From NCBI RefSeq assembly GCF_031885415.1, contig NZ_CP116871.1, forward strand, positions 992,001 to 1,056,000: a DNA stretch of 64,000 nt, written 5' to 3'. The notes under the pieces are model-generated. The model was not told the DNA's origin. It saw only the letters and a list, made by a program, of their open reading frames with translations, and ran no database searches. The position numbers and the translations under genes were made by a program. Shown here piece after piece: positions 39,484-48,284 of the stretch (its first letter is position 1; each line of letters starts with the position of its first letter). The DNA is from Microbacterium forte (GTDB taxonomy: Bacteria; Actinomycetota; Actinomycetes; Actinomycetales; Microbacteriaceae).

Positions 39484-41004
39484 ATGTTCCGACGTACGCG
39501 ACGACTCGCGCTGATCTCCGCGATCGCGGCGAGCGCCATCGTCCTCACTGCCTGCGCAGGTGCCGCAGAGCCCGAGACCACCGAACCGGTCGGAGAGCCT
39601 GATCCGGACGCGACGCTGCAGGTCGGCCTCGTCCTCGAGCCCACCAACCTCGACATCCGTCACACCAGCGGCGCAGCGCTGGAGCAGATCCTGATCGACA
39701 ACATCTACGAGGGTCTCATCAGCCGCACGCAGGAGAACGAGATCGTGCCGCGACTCGCCTCCGACTACGAGGTCTCCGAAGACGGACTCACCTACACCTT
39801 CACGCTGAACGAGGGCATCACCTTCCACAGCGGAACCGCGCTCACCTCCGCCGATGTGGTCTCCTCCTACGAGGCTGTGCGCACCGACGCGACGCTGCAG
39901 GGCAATGCCGAGTTCGCCTCGGTGGCCTCGATCACCGCACCGGACCCGACCACGGTGCAGATCGTGTTGACGGCGCCGAACCAGAACTTCCTGTTCTCAC
40001 TGACCGGTCCTGCCGGTCTCGTGTTCCAGACCGGCGATACGACCGATCTCAAGACGGCCGAGAACGGCACAGGTCCCTTCACCCTCACGCGGTGGAACAA
40101 GGGCAGCGCCATCACGTTCGCCCGCAACGAGGCCTACTGGGGCGAGCCTGCGGGCGTCGCCGAGGTCGAGTTCCAGTACATCCCCGACTTCACGGCCGGG
40201 GTGAACGCTGCTCTCGATGGCGGCGTCCAGGTGCTCACAGCGGTGGATCCGAATCTCGCCCCGCAGCTCGAGGAGTCCGGCGACTTCACTCTCACGACCG
40301 GCCGCACCACCGACAAGGCGACGCTCGCGTTCAACAACGCCAAGGCGCCCCTCGACGACGTCCGGGTGCGCGAAGCGCTGCGCCTCGCGATCGACCACGA
40401 GGCTCTGGTCGAGGCTGTCGGCGCGGGCTCGACCCTCTACGGACCGATTCCCGAACTGGACCCCGGTTATGAAGACCTCTCTGACGTCGTCTCCTACGAC
40501 CCCGAGAAGGCCAAGGAGCTGCTCGCCGAGGCCGGGCAGGAAGACCTCGAGCTCACCCTGACGATCCCGAACTTCTATGGCACGACGGTCCCGAAGGTCC
40601 TCATCTCCGACTTCCAGAAGGTCGGAGTCACCCTCGACGTCGACTCGGTCGAGTTCCCGGCCTGGTTGGAGGACGTCTACACCAACCACGACTACGACCT
40701 GAGCTTCGTGCTGCACGTCGAGCCGCGCGACTTCGGCAACTTCGCGAATCCCGAGTACTACTTCGGCTACGACAACGCCGAGGTGCAGGGCCTCTACACC
40801 GAGGCTATGGCCGAGGTCGACCCCGACAAGTCCGCGGACCTGCTCGCCGAGGCCGCGCGGATCGTCTCCGAGGATCACGCGGCGGATTGGCTGTACAACG
40901 GTGCGACGATCACGGCCGTGAGCCCGCTGGTCACCGGGTTCCCCGAGGACTCGATCAACTCGCGCATCAACCTGGCCGGCGTCACCGTCGCCACCGAGAA
41001 GTGA
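39484..41004 (+). CDS. ABC importer solute-binding lipoprotein, peptide/opine (SBP_bac_5) type
   Basis: A 506-residue lipoprotein with lipobox VLTAC at residues 20-24. The family-5 hallmark is visible: GLVLEPTNLDIR, then IYEGLISRTQENEIVPRLASDYEVSEDGLTYTFTLNEGITFHSGTALTSADVV. These proteins bind oligopeptides, nickel, opines or oligosaccharides; the ligand cannot be read from sequence. GAGAGGAAACACCCC precedes the ATG. First gene of a five-gene operon with two permeases and two ATPases. Confidence 0.95.
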   Translation: MFRRTRRLALISAIAASAIVLTACAGAAEPETTEPVGEPDPDATLQVGLVLEPTNLDIRHTSGAALEQILIDNIYEGLISRTQENEIVPRLASDYEVSEDGLTYTFTLNEGITFHSGTALTSADVVSSYEAVRTDATLQGNAEFASVASITAPDPTTVQIVLTAPNQNFLFSLTGPAGLVFQTGDTTDLKTAENGTGPFTLTRWNKGSAITFARNEAYWGEPAGVAEVEFQYIPDFTAGVNAALDGGVQVLTAVDPNLAPQLEESGDFTLTTGRTTDKATLAFNNAKAPLDDVRVREALRLAIDHEALVEAVGAGSTLYGPIPELDPGYEDLSDVVSYDPEKAKELLAEAGQEDLELTLTIPNFYGTTVPKVLISDFQKVGVTLDVDSVEFPAWLEDVYTNHDYDLSFVLHVEPRDFGNFANPEYYFGYDNAEVQGLYTEAMAEVDPDKSADLLAEAARIVSEDHAADWLYNGATITAVSPLVTGFPEDSINSRINLAGVTVATEK

Positions 41005-41017
41005 CGACGCGCACTTC

Positions 41018-41965
41018 GTGATCCGCTACGCGCTCGTCCGAGGAGCCCTGCTCATCGCAGGGCTCCTCGTCTCGAGTGCGGTGATCTTCCTCACCTTGCG
41101 GGTCTTCCCCGGCGACGTCGCGCAGCTGATCGCCGGAACCCAGGCCTCCCCCGCCGAGGTCGAGGCGCTCCGAGAATCGCTGGGCCTCAACCGTCCCCTC
41201 CCCGCGCAATACGCCGAGTGGATCGGGGGCCTCTTCCGCGGTGATCTCGGCACGTCTCTGCTCTCCGGTGCATCGGTCGGCGAGGAGCTGCTCGAGAAGG
41301 CGCAGGTCACGGTTCCCCTCGGCATCCTGGCCCTCCTGATCGCCGTGCTCATCGCGGTGCCGTTCGGCATCCTGTCAGCCGTGCGGCGCGGCGGCCGCGG
41401 AGGCACCGCCCTCAGCGTCGGCGCACAGGCCCTCGCCGCCGTGCCGGTCGTCTGGGCGGGGATGATGCTCATCGTCGTCTTCTCGGTCTGGCTCGGCTGG
41501 CTTCCGCCGCAGGGGTTTCCCCGCACGGGGTGGAGCACGCCGTGGAAGGCGATCGAGTCGCTCCTCCTGCCCGCTCTCACGATCGGCATCGTCGAGGGGG
41601 CGATGCTCATGCGGTTCGTCCGCAGCGCCACCCTGCAGGCGGCAGGCCAGGACTTCGTCCGCACGGCGGCCGCCAAGGGCCTCACCCGCACCCGCGCCCT
41701 CATCTCGCACGGCATCCCCGCAGTGGGCCTGTCGATCATCACCGTGCTGGGACTCCAGATCGCCGGGATCATCGTCGGGTCTGTCGTCATCGAACAGCTC
41801 TTCACACTTCCCGGGATCGGACGGATGCTGGTGGCCGACGTCGGCACCCGAGACCTCATCAAGGTGCAGAGCGAACTCCTCGTCCTCACCGGATTCGTGC
41901 TCGTGGTCGGATTCCTCGTCGACCTGATCCATCGCGCGATCGATCCGCGCCAGAGGGAGGCCTGA
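41018..41965 (+). CDS. ABC importer permease 1 (DppB type)
   Basis: Inner-membrane permease of 315 residues, six helices. The DppB N-terminus is MIRYALVRGALLIAGLLVSSAVIFLTLRVFPGD; the EAA loop is FVRTAAAKGLTRTRALISHGIP. The C-terminal VVIEQLFTLPGIGRMLV and LIHRAIDPR complete the family pattern. The start is the GTG at 41018, 13 bp after the binding-protein stop; the ribosome site is weak. Its stop overlaps the next start by one base (TGATG). Confidence 0.94.
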   Translation: MIRYALVRGALLIAGLLVSSAVIFLTLRVFPGDVAQLIAGTQASPAEVEALRESLGLNRPLPAQYAEWIGGLFRGDLGTSLLSGASVGEELLEKAQVTVPLGILALLIAVLIAVPFGILSAVRRGGRGGTALSVGAQALAAVPVVWAGMMLIVVFSVWLGWLPPQGFPRTGWSTPWKAIESLLLPALTIGIVEGAMLMRFVRSATLQAAGQDFVRTAAAKGLTRTRALISHGIPAVGLSIITVLGLQIAGIIVGSVVIEQLFTLPGIGRMLVADVGTRDLIKVQSELLVLTGFVLVVGFLVDLIHRAIDPRQREA

Positions 41966-42831
41966 TGCCCGGCTGGCTTCCGAGACTGGCGCGATCCGCC
42001 ACAGGTCGATTCGGCGTGATCGTCGTCGCCGTCGTCGCGCTCACCGCACTCGTCTCGCTGTTCTGGACCCCGTTCGATCCCCAGGAGTCCGACCTGCGCG
42101 CTCGCTGGTCGGTCCCGAGCTGGCCTCATCTGCTCGGCACCGACGACACGGGCCGTGACATCCTCAGCCTGCTCATGGCAGGTGCTCGCACGACGGTCTT
42201 CGTCAGCATCGGCGCCGGCGTCATCGCGACCTTGGTCGGCATCTCCCTGGCCGCGCTCGGAGCGCTCACCGCCCGCTGGCTGCGAGAGACGGTGGCAGTG
42301 CTCGTCGACATCCTGATCGCCTTCCCCGTGCTGCTGATCGCCATGATGATCTCGTCGGTCTGGGGCGGCTCGCTGTGGGTGGTGATCTGGTCGGTCGGCA
42401 TCGGCTTCGGCGTCAACATCGCCCGCGTCACGAGGCCCGAGCTGCGCCGCGTGCAGCAGAGCGACTTCGTCCTCGCCGCTCGGGCGTCCGGCCTCACGAC
42501 CGGACAGAGCCTCGCTCGCCACCTTCTTCCGAACGTCGCCCCCGTGTTCATCGTGCAGCTCTCGTGGTCGATGGCGGTCGCGGTGCTCGCCGAGGCCGGC
42601 CTGTCGTACCTCGGTTTCGGCGCCTCGGTCACGGAGCCGAGCTGGGGACTCCTGCTCGCCGACCTGCAGCGCTACATCGGCGTGCATCCGCTCTCGGTCA
42701 TCTGGCCGGGGCTCGCGATCACGATCACCGTGCTGGCGCTCAACCTCCTCGGTGACGGCCTGCGCGAGGCCACCGACCCCACGCTGCGTCACCGCGCGGC
42801 CGAGATCCACACACCGGCGGTGATCGCATGA
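41965..42831 (+). CDS. ABC importer permease 2 (DppC type)
   Basis: Inner-membrane permease of 288 residues. The DppC hallmark LLGTDDTGRDILSLLMAGARTTVFVSI is followed by the EAA loop VLAARASGLTTGQSLARHLLPNVAP and the terminal GDGLREATDPTLR. The ATG at 41965 overlaps the stop of permease 1; GAGGGAGGCCTG is the ribosome site. Its own end overlaps the first ATPase gene by 4 nt. Confidence 0.94.
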   Translation: MPGWLPRLARSATGRFGVIVVAVVALTALVSLFWTPFDPQESDLRARWSVPSWPHLLGTDDTGRDILSLLMAGARTTVFVSIGAGVIATLVGISLAALGALTARWLRETVAVLVDILIAFPVLLIAMMISSVWGGSLWVVIWSVGIGFGVNIARVTRPELRRVQQSDFVLAARASGLTTGQSLARHLLPNVAPVFIVQLSWSMAVAVLAEAGLSYLGFGASVTEPSWGLLLADLQRYIGVHPLSVIWPGLAITITVLALNLLGDGLREATDPTLRHRAAEIHTPAVIA

Positions 42832-43619
42832 CCCTCGAGGTGACGGACCTCGTCGTCCGCATCGACGGACGCCCCGTCGTCGACGGCATCTCGTTCGAGG
42901 TGCCGGACGGATCCCGTCTCGGCCTGATCGGTGAGTCCGGCTCCGGTAAGTCGCTCACCGCCCTCGCGGTGCTCGGTCTGCTCCCCGAGGGTGCGGTCGC
43001 GAGCGGCAGCATCCGCTGGAACGGCACAGAGCTGATCGGACTCCCCGACCGCGAGCTCGCGAGACTGCGCGGAGACGAGATCGGGATCGTGTTCCAGGAG
43101 CCCCGCACCGCCCTGAACCCGATCCGCACGATCGGCAGGCAGATCGCCGAGTCGATCCGCATCCATGAGGGCATCGGTCGGCGGGAAGCCCGCGAGCGTG
43201 CGATCCAGGAGGCTGCGCGCGTGCGGCTGCCCGATCCCGCATCGATCGTCGATCGCTATCCGCATCAGCTGTCCGGCGGTCAGCGGCAGCGTGTCGCGAT
43301 CGCGATCGCGCTCGCATGCCGGCCACGCCTGCTCATCGCCGATGAGCCGACGACCGCTCTCGACGTCACCATCCAGGCCGAGATCCTGTCGCTGCTGTTG
43401 AACCTCGTCGAGGAACAGGGCATGTCCCTCATGTTCATCACGCACGACCTGGCGGTGCTGGCGCAGGTCGCGACCCGTGGCGTCGTCCTCGAAGACGGTC
43501 GGGTCGTCGAGGCTGCCCCCGTGAGCACGCTCCTCACCGCCCCGGCGTCGCCGATCACACAGGGGCTCCTCCGCGACGCCACCGCGACGCTCTGGCGTCC
43601 TGAAGGAGGTGCGCGATGA
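42828..43619 (+). CDS. ABC importer ATPase 1 (DppD type)
   Basis: Cytoplasmic ATPase of 263 residues. Walker A is GESGSGKS, the Q-loop is [11 protein letters not shown], the signature LSGGQRQRV, Walker B LLIADEPT and the H-loop ITHD. It is shorter than typical DppD (about 330); the C-terminal oligopeptide-family Fe-S/zinc extension is absent. It overlaps both neighbours by 4 nt. It should pair with the second ATPase to drive import. Confidence 0.94.
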   Translation: MTLEVTDLVVRIDGRPVVDGISFEVPDGSRLGLIGESGSGKSLTALAVLGLLPEGAVASGSIRWNGTELIGLPDRELARLRGDEIGIVFQEPRTALNPIRTIGRQIAESIRIHEGIGRREARERAIQEAARVRLPDPASIVDRYPHQLSGGQRQRVAIAIALACRPRLLIADEPTTALDVTIQAEILSLLLNLVEEQGMSLMFITHDLAVLAQVATRGVVLEDGRVVEAAPVSTLLTAPASPITQGLLRDATATLWRPEGGAR

Positions 43620-44410
43620 GTCTCATCGAGGCGCGGTCGCTGCGGCGCGACTTCGTGATCCCGAAGCGTTCGACGTTCGAGCGCACCCGGCGCCAGACCG
43701 CGCTGGCGCCGACCGATCTCGACATCGTCGAGGGATCGTCCGTCGGCATCATCGGCGAATCCGGATCGGGCAAGTCCACCCTCGTCAGGCTGCTCCTCGG
43801 TCTCGACCGCCCGACGTCCGGCACCGTCACGGTCGACGGGAGAGCGGTGGATGCCACGGCATCCGCGCGGTCCCTGCACTGGCTGCGCCGTCAGACCGGT
43901 CTCGTGTTCCAGGACCCCTACGCATCGCTGGACCCGAGGATGACCGCGGCGCAGATCGTCCGCGAGCCGCTGTGGGCGCTCGGCATCGACGAAGATCACC
44001 GAGCCAGGGTGCGCGAAGTGCTCGAGCAGGTGGGTCTGGAGCCCGAGATGGGCGATCGATACCCGCACGAGTTCTCGGGCGGGCAGCGGCAGCGCATCGC
44101 GTTGGCCAGGGCCATCGTCCACCGTCCGCGCATCCTCGTCGGCGACGAGCCGCTGTCGGCGCTCGATGTGACCGTCCGCGCTCAGATCCTCGAGCTCCTG
44201 ATCGAGCTGCGACGCACCGCCGACCTCACGCTCGTCCTGGTGTCGCACGACATCGGCGTGGTGCAGAACCTCTGCGACGCCGTCGTCGTGATGAAGGACG
44301 GGAGCGTCGTCGAGCGAGGAACCACCGCAGACGTGCTGCTGCGTCCGACGCAGGACTACACGAAGACGCTGCTCGCGGCGATCCCGGTCATCCCCGCTCC
44401 CCCGGCATGA
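43616..44410 (+). CDS. ABC importer ATPase 2 (DppF type)
   Basis: Cytoplasmic ATPase of 264 residues. Walker [11 protein letters not shown]-loop [11 protein letters not shown], signature FSGGQRQRI, Walker [13 protein letters not shown] (Gly-Asp-Glu) and H-loop VSHD are all intact. It starts [25 protein letters not shown], the DppF N-terminus. The C-terminal extension is short, as in its partner. Last gene of the operon; it converges on the GNAT gene with a 9-bp gap and no obvious terminator. Confidence 0.94.
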   Translation: MSLIEARSLRRDFVIPKRSTFERTRRQTALAPTDLDIVEGSSVGIIGESGSGKSTLVRLLLGLDRPTSGTVTVDGRAVDATASARSLHWLRRQTGLVFQDPYASLDPRMTAAQIVREPLWALGIDEDHRARVREVLEQVGLEPEMGDRYPHEFSGGQRQRIALARAIVHRPRILVGDEPLSALDVTVRAQILELLIELRRTADLTLVLVSHDIGVVQNLCDAVVVMKDGSVVERGTTADVLLRPTQDYTKTLLAAIPVIPAPPA

Positions 44411-44419
44411 GCGCGATTC

Positions 44420-45037
44420 TCAGCGCCCGGAGCTCAAGCTGAAGAACTTCCGTCGACGGCTCGGGCGCAGGGCGCGTCGCATGTAGACGGTGCCGAGGTC
44501 GCGGCCGAACTTGTGTCCGACTCGACCCATGCGCCCGGCTTCGACGAATCCGAGCTTCGCGTGCAGACGTATCGATGCGTCTGCCTTGGTGTCGCTGATC
44601 ACGGCCACCATCTCGCGGATGCCGAGCTGCTCGCATGCGTCGATGAGCGCCTGCAGCAGTGCGACCCCGAGTCCTTTGCCGCCGGCCCCCGGTCCGAGGT
44701 AGATCGAGTCCTCGACGGTGTACCGATAGGCGTTCTTGCCCGCCCACGGCTGCGCCAGCGCGTATCCGATCACGACTCCCGCCGGCGAGACCGCCACCAG
44801 GAAGGGCAGGCCCAGCTTGCTCAGCAGCGCGAACTTCTCCCGCCAATAGGGGATGCTGCTGCGCCGTTCATCGAGGGTGACGACCGAGTTGCTGACGAAA
44901 TGGTTGTAGATCTCGCGCACGTACGGCAGATCGCCCGACCGTGCGGGGCGGATCGAGTACGAGAACACCTCGGGTTCCGGCTGCGGGCGCAGATGGCGCG
45001 GCAGCACACGGCGGCGATCACCGGGCTCGAACTGCAT
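44420..45037 (-). CDS. GNAT acetyltransferase, phosphinothricin acetyltransferase-like
   Basis: Cytoplasmic N-acetyltransferase of 205 residues. The PAT-type N-terminal pattern is SIRPARSGDLPYVREIYNHFVSNSVVTLDE. The acetyl-CoA pyrophosphate loop is GPGAGGKGLGVALL, and ISDTKADASIRLHAKLGFVEAGRMGRVGHKFGRDL closes the family pattern. Substrates of relatives are methionine sulfoximine/sulfone or phosphinothricin. The 20-residue N-terminal leader (FEPGDRRRVLPRHLRP) and basic tail are extra. It follows ung by 4 bp and is last in a minus-strand run. Confidence 0.87.
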   Translation of the reverse strand: MQFEPGDRRRVLPRHLRPQPEPEVFSYSIRPARSGDLPYVREIYNHFVSNSVVTLDERRSSIPYWREKFALLSKLGLPFLVAVSPAGVVIGYALAQPWAGKNAYRYTVEDSIYLGPGAGGKGLGVALLQALIDACEQLGIREMVAVISDTKADASIRLHAKLGFVEAGRMGRVGHKFGRDLGTVYMRRALRPSRRRKFFSLSSGR

Positions 45038-45041
45038 GCGA

Positions 45042-45752
45042 TCAGCTTAGAGGGGGCTCGCCGCCGATGCGCCAGTCGACCGGGCTCGCACCGAGCCCTT
45101 CGAGCAGCGCGTTCGCGCGGGAGAACGGGCGGGAGCCGAAGAACCCCCGACGGGCGGACAGCGGCGACGGGTGCGCTGACACGATCACAGGGGTGTCGCC
45201 GAGCAGCGGCTGGAGGTTCGCGGCGTCCTTTCCCCAGAGGATCGCGACGAGCGGCCGGTCACGGGCGACGAGAGCGCGGATCGCGAGCTCGGTGACCTGC
45301 TCCCACCCCCAGCGGCGATGGGATCCGGCCTCGCCAGGACGCACCGTCAGCACGCGGTTCAGCAGCAGCACCCCCTGGTCGCTCCACGCGGTCAGGTCCC
45401 CGTGCGGCGCCGGAGGGATGCCGAGGTCGCTCTCGAGCTCGGCGTAGATGTTGCCGAGACTGCGTGGCAGGGGGCGCACGTCTCGGTCGACCGCGAAAGA
45501 CAGGCCGATCGGATGCCCGGGAGTCGGATAGGGGTCCTGACCGGTGATGAGCACCTTGACGTCCGAGAGCGGGCGCTCGAACGCACGGAGCACATGATCC
45601 CCCGCGGGAAGATAGCCCCGCCCCGCAGCCTGCTCGTCGCGCAGTCGCTCGCCGAGAGCGGTGATCGTCTGCTGAGCCGGCGCCAGTGCGTCGGCCCACC
45701 CCGGATCGATGAGTCCGTCATCGGCGAGCTCGGCAAGAGTTCGCGCAGTCAT
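45042..45752 (-). CDS. ung: Uracil-DNA glycosylase (family 1)
   Basis: Base-excision repair enzyme removing uracil from DNA. The 236-residue protein has the water-activating loop [14 protein letters not shown], the strand LLLNRVLTV, and the minor-groove loop [21 protein letters not shown]. All UNG catalytic motifs are present and length is standard. It lies 3 bp after the SDR gene and 4 bp before the GNAT gene, so it is probably co-transcribed with both. The ATG at 45752 has no strong ribosome site, consistent with coupling. Confidence 0.96.
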   Translation of the reverse strand: MTARTLAELADDGLIDPGWADALAPAQQTITALGERLRDEQAAGRGYLPAGDHVLRAFERPLSDVKVLITGQDPYPTPGHPIGLSFAVDRDVRPLPRSLGNIYAELESDLGIPPAPHGDLTAWSDQGVLLLNRVLTVRPGEAGSHRRWGWEQVTELAIRALVARDRPLVAILWGKDAANLQPLLGDTPVIVSAHPSPLSARRGFFGSRPFSRANALLEGLGASPVDWRIGGEPPLS

Positions 45753-45755
45753 CGT

Positions 45756-46538
45756 TCAGTCGATCGGTCGCACGCGCAGCGGTCCGCGGGCGAGCAGATG
45801 ATTCGCGGACTGCGCGACGGGTCGCATCGTGATGAGGTCGAGGTTCACGTGGCCGGGGGCATCCAGCGCGTAGGCGATCACGTCGGCGACGTCTTCCGCC
45901 TGCAGCGGCGCCTCGACGCCCGAGTACACGGCCTCCGCGGCGACCGAGTCGCCGCCCAGCCGGTTGAGCGTGAACTCCTCGGTGTGCACCATGCCGGGGG
46001 CGATCTCGGCGACTCGGATCGGCTCGCCGTTCAGCTCGAGTCGGAGCGCGTGCACCAGCATCGCCTGCGCGGCCTTGGCCGCGTTGTAGCCGCCTCCGCC
46101 GGGGTAGGCCACCTGTGCGGCCGTCGACGTCACGAACACGGTGTCGGCGTGCCCGTCCGCCGCGGCCGCCCGCCTCAGCAGGGGCAGGAGACCGGCGACC
46201 AGACGCTGGCTCGAGAGCACGTTGGCGTCGTACATCCACTGCCAGTCGTCGATCGAGGCGTTCTCGACGCGGTCCGTCCCCCGTGCTCCGCCGGCGACCT
46301 GCACGAGCGCATGCACGGGCCCCGAGGCCTCGAGCTCCGTGACCAGCGCTGCCACGGCATCCGGGTCGGTCAGGTCGCACGCGATCGTCGAGGCACCCGT
46401 CTCCGCCGAGAGCGCCGCCAACCGGGACGCACGTCGTGCGACTCCGACGACTCCCCAGCCGCGCGCGCGCAGCGCACGCACCGTGGCCTGTCCGATACCC
46501 GAGCTCGCACCTGTCACGACTGCACGCCTGTTCACCAT
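45756..46538 (-). CDS. Short-chain dehydrogenase/reductase
   Basis: NAD(P)-dependent oxidoreductase of 260 residues. The cofactor loop is TGASSGIGQ, with R36/R37-type residues after strand 2 (VARRASRLA) pointing to NADPH. The catalytic set is Ser in VFVTSTAAQVAYPG, with YNAAK providing Tyr and Lys. The substrate is unknown. GGAGG lies one base before the ATG at 46538 and 4 nt before a GTG at 46535, so the GTG is an equally good start. Follows the DMT gene by 26 bp. Confidence 0.9.
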   Translation of the reverse strand: MVNRRAVVTGASSGIGQATVRALRARGWGVVGVARRASRLAALSAETGASTIACDLTDPDAVAALVTELEASGPVHALVQVAGGARGTDRVENASIDDWQWMYDANVLSSQRLVAGLLPLLRRAAAADGHADTVFVTSTAAQVAYPGGGGYNAAKAAQAMLVHALRLELNGEPIRVAEIAPGMVHTEEFTLNRLGGDSVAAEAVYSGVEAPLQAEDVADVIAYALDAPGHVNLDLITMRPVAQSANHLLARGPLRVRPID

Positions 46539-46564
46539 GCCTCCACCGTACGATGTTCCGGCCA

Positions 46565-47518
46565 CTATCTCGCCTCGCGCACCGCCACGTCGCGCTTTCG
46601 GGCCGACGATGCGGTCGTCTTGGGCGATCTCGCCTCGCTTGTGAGCACCACCGCGACACCGATCCCGCACAGGATGAACCCTGCGACCGTGACGACCGTC
46701 ATCGGCTCTCCCAGCAGGATGCTGCCGGCGAGTGACGTCGCCGGGGCGATCAGGAAGAGCAGAGCCTGCAACGCCGTGATCCCCACCCGCCGCAGCAACC
46801 ACCAGTACAGGCCGTAGGCGGCGAGTGTCGGGAACACCGCGGTGAGCGCGACAGCGAGCCAGAACGAGGCCGACGCCGGCGGGAGCAGGGTTCCGGTCAC
46901 CACCGCGATGACGAGCAGCAGCACCGCGGTCACCGTCACATGGATGGTCAGGGTGAGGAGCACGCCGCTCTTCACCGCCGACTTCCGCTGCAGCAGGGTG
47001 CCGATGATGAGGCAGACCATCGCCACGGCCGGCAGCAGATACGCCATCGCAGGCGCCTCGGAGGACCCGAACTGAGAACGCACCACGAGGAGCACGCCGA
47101 CCGCTCCGATCACGAGCCCTGCCCATTGCGCACCTCGCACTCGCAGACCGAGCACTGGTCCGACGAGGACGGCCACGACGAGTGGCTGCACCGCGTCGAT
47201 CAGCGCCACCGTGCCTGTGGCGATGCCGGCCGCCACGGCGCCGTAGACCGCGACACAGTATCCGAACTGCGCGAAGAGTCCGATCGTGGCCTGCGTGCGC
47301 ACGTCGCGAATGTGCAGCCCCTTCGCTGCGCCCGAGAGACGGAGCACGGCGAGGAGAAGGACGGCCAGCGGCACGAACCGCCACACGAGGAGCGTGAGCG
47401 GCGACACGTCCACCGTGGCGTACGCAGGAATGATGAATCCCGAACTCCAGGTCACGATGAAGGCCACGGCGGCGGCGACAGTGACCACCGAACGAAGTAG
47501 ACCGATCTGTTTACTCAT
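46565..47518 (-). CDS. EamA/DMT-family exporter
   Basis: Ten-helix inner-membrane transporter of 317 residues made of two EamA repeats (about residues 15-145 and 160-295). Visible landmarks are VTWSSGFIIPAYATVDVSPLTLLVWRF at the start and LLGEPMTVVTVAGFILCGIGVAVVL at the end. Members export amino acids or other metabolites. The ATG at 47518 lies 6 nt from a TATAGT -10 (47530-47525, minus), inside the shared palindrome, so it is likely leaderless and repressed by the divergent TetR protein. Confidence 0.9.
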   Translation of the reverse strand: MSKQIGLLRSVVTVAAAVAFIVTWSSGFIIPAYATVDVSPLTLLVWRFVPLAVLLLAVLRLSGAAKGLHIRDVRTQATIGLFAQFGYCVAVYGAVAAGIATGTVALIDAVQPLVVAVLVGPVLGLRVRGAQWAGLVIGAVGVLLVVRSQFGSSEAPAMAYLLPAVAMVCLIIGTLLQRKSAVKSGVLLTLTIHVTVTAVLLLVIAVVTGTLLPPASASFWLAVALTAVFPTLAAYGLYWWLLRRVGITALQALLFLIAPATSLAGSILLGEPMTVVTVAGFILCGIGVAVVLTSEARSPKTTASSARKRDVAVREAR

Positions 47519-47523
47519 GTGTC

Positions 47524-47545
47524 GACTATACAGACTGGTATAGTC
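47524..47545. promoter_or_regulatory. TetR-type operator containing both divergent -10 boxes
   Basis: Arms GACTATAC and GTATAGTC are perfectly inverted around AGACTG. Each arm contains TATAGT when read toward its gene: 47539-47544 on plus, 47530-47525 on minus. Each hexamer ends 6-7 nt before the start codon. A repressor here would silence both genes. Confidence 0.72.
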
Positions 47546-47551
47546 AACTAC

Positions 47552-48142
47552 ATGACGCAGCCCGTTCCCGAGCTCGCCCCGCTCACCCCCGGAGGGCAGC
47601 GCGTTCTCGACGCCGCCTCGCGGCTCTTCTACGAACGCGGCATCCATGCGGTCGGAGTGGACACGATCGCCGAGGCGGCCGGAGTCACGAAGAAGACGCT
47701 CTACGACCGCTTCGGATCGAAGGAGGCGCTCGTCGTCTCCTACCTCCAGCACCGCGACGCTCGGTGGCGGGAGCACGTGGCCGCCCACCTCTCCCGCGTT
47801 CCCGAGCCCGGCCCTGATCGGGTGCTCGCGATCTTCGACGCCGCCATCACCTGGTCCGACGAGAACAGCCCGAAGGGATGCAGCGCGATCAACGCGCGCG
47901 CGGAGATCGGAGACGGCAACGACGACCACCCTGTGTTCCCCGAGGTGTCACGTCAGAAGGCCTGGCTGCTCGACGTGTTCGAGGAGCTCTGCGCCGAAGC
48001 GGGAATGGCCGATCCCCGTGCGATGGCGCAGGCGATGATGCTGCTGTACGAGGGTGCGATCGTGACGGTCGGGATGACGACGTTCGCCGAACCGTTCGTG
48101 ATCGCGCGCATGTGGGCGGGGCGACTGCTCGGTCAGGCCTGA
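47552..48142 (+). CDS. TetR-family transcriptional regulator
   Basis: A 196-residue repressor. The N-terminal helix-turn-helix is RVLDAASRLFYERGIHAVGVDTIAEAAGVTKKTLYDRFGSKEALVVSYL, the TetR pattern. The ligand domain has a conserved GCSAINARAEI element found in the YfiR/NemR-like branch. The start is the ATG at 47552; no ribosome site is seen and a TATAGT -10 ends 7 nt before it. It is divergent from the DMT exporter across 33 bp. It should control the exporter and itself, and possibly the SDR, ung and GNAT genes downstream. Confidence 0.92.
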   Translation: MTQPVPELAPLTPGGQRVLDAASRLFYERGIHAVGVDTIAEAAGVTKKTLYDRFGSKEALVVSYLQHRDARWREHVAAHLSRVPEPGPDRVLAIFDAAITWSDENSPKGCSAINARAEIGDGNDDHPVFPEVSRQKAWLLDVFEELCAEAGMADPRAMAQAMMLLYEGAIVTVGMTTFAEPFVIARMWAGRLLGQA

Positions 48143-48284
48143 TCCCCCGGCTCGTCGGCCCGCGGGTTCGGCCCGACTTCATTACGTCACATTTCCCACC
48201 CGCTGTTGACAGCCTCCGACATTCCGTACTGTCGCATCAACGACATCAGTCGAACCGACCTTCCAACAGTTCCAGGGGGAACAC

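Noticed and set aside
40982..42810. Long minus-strand frames opposite the peptide-type permeases
   Set aside because: Translations are Arg/Asp/Glu/Gln low complexity and mirror clear permease and EAA-loop sequences on plus.
48143..48284. Possible SAM riboswitch before metY
   Set aside because: I could not fold any known SAM riboswitch core here; only a weak imperfect GC hairpin near 48150-48175 is visible.
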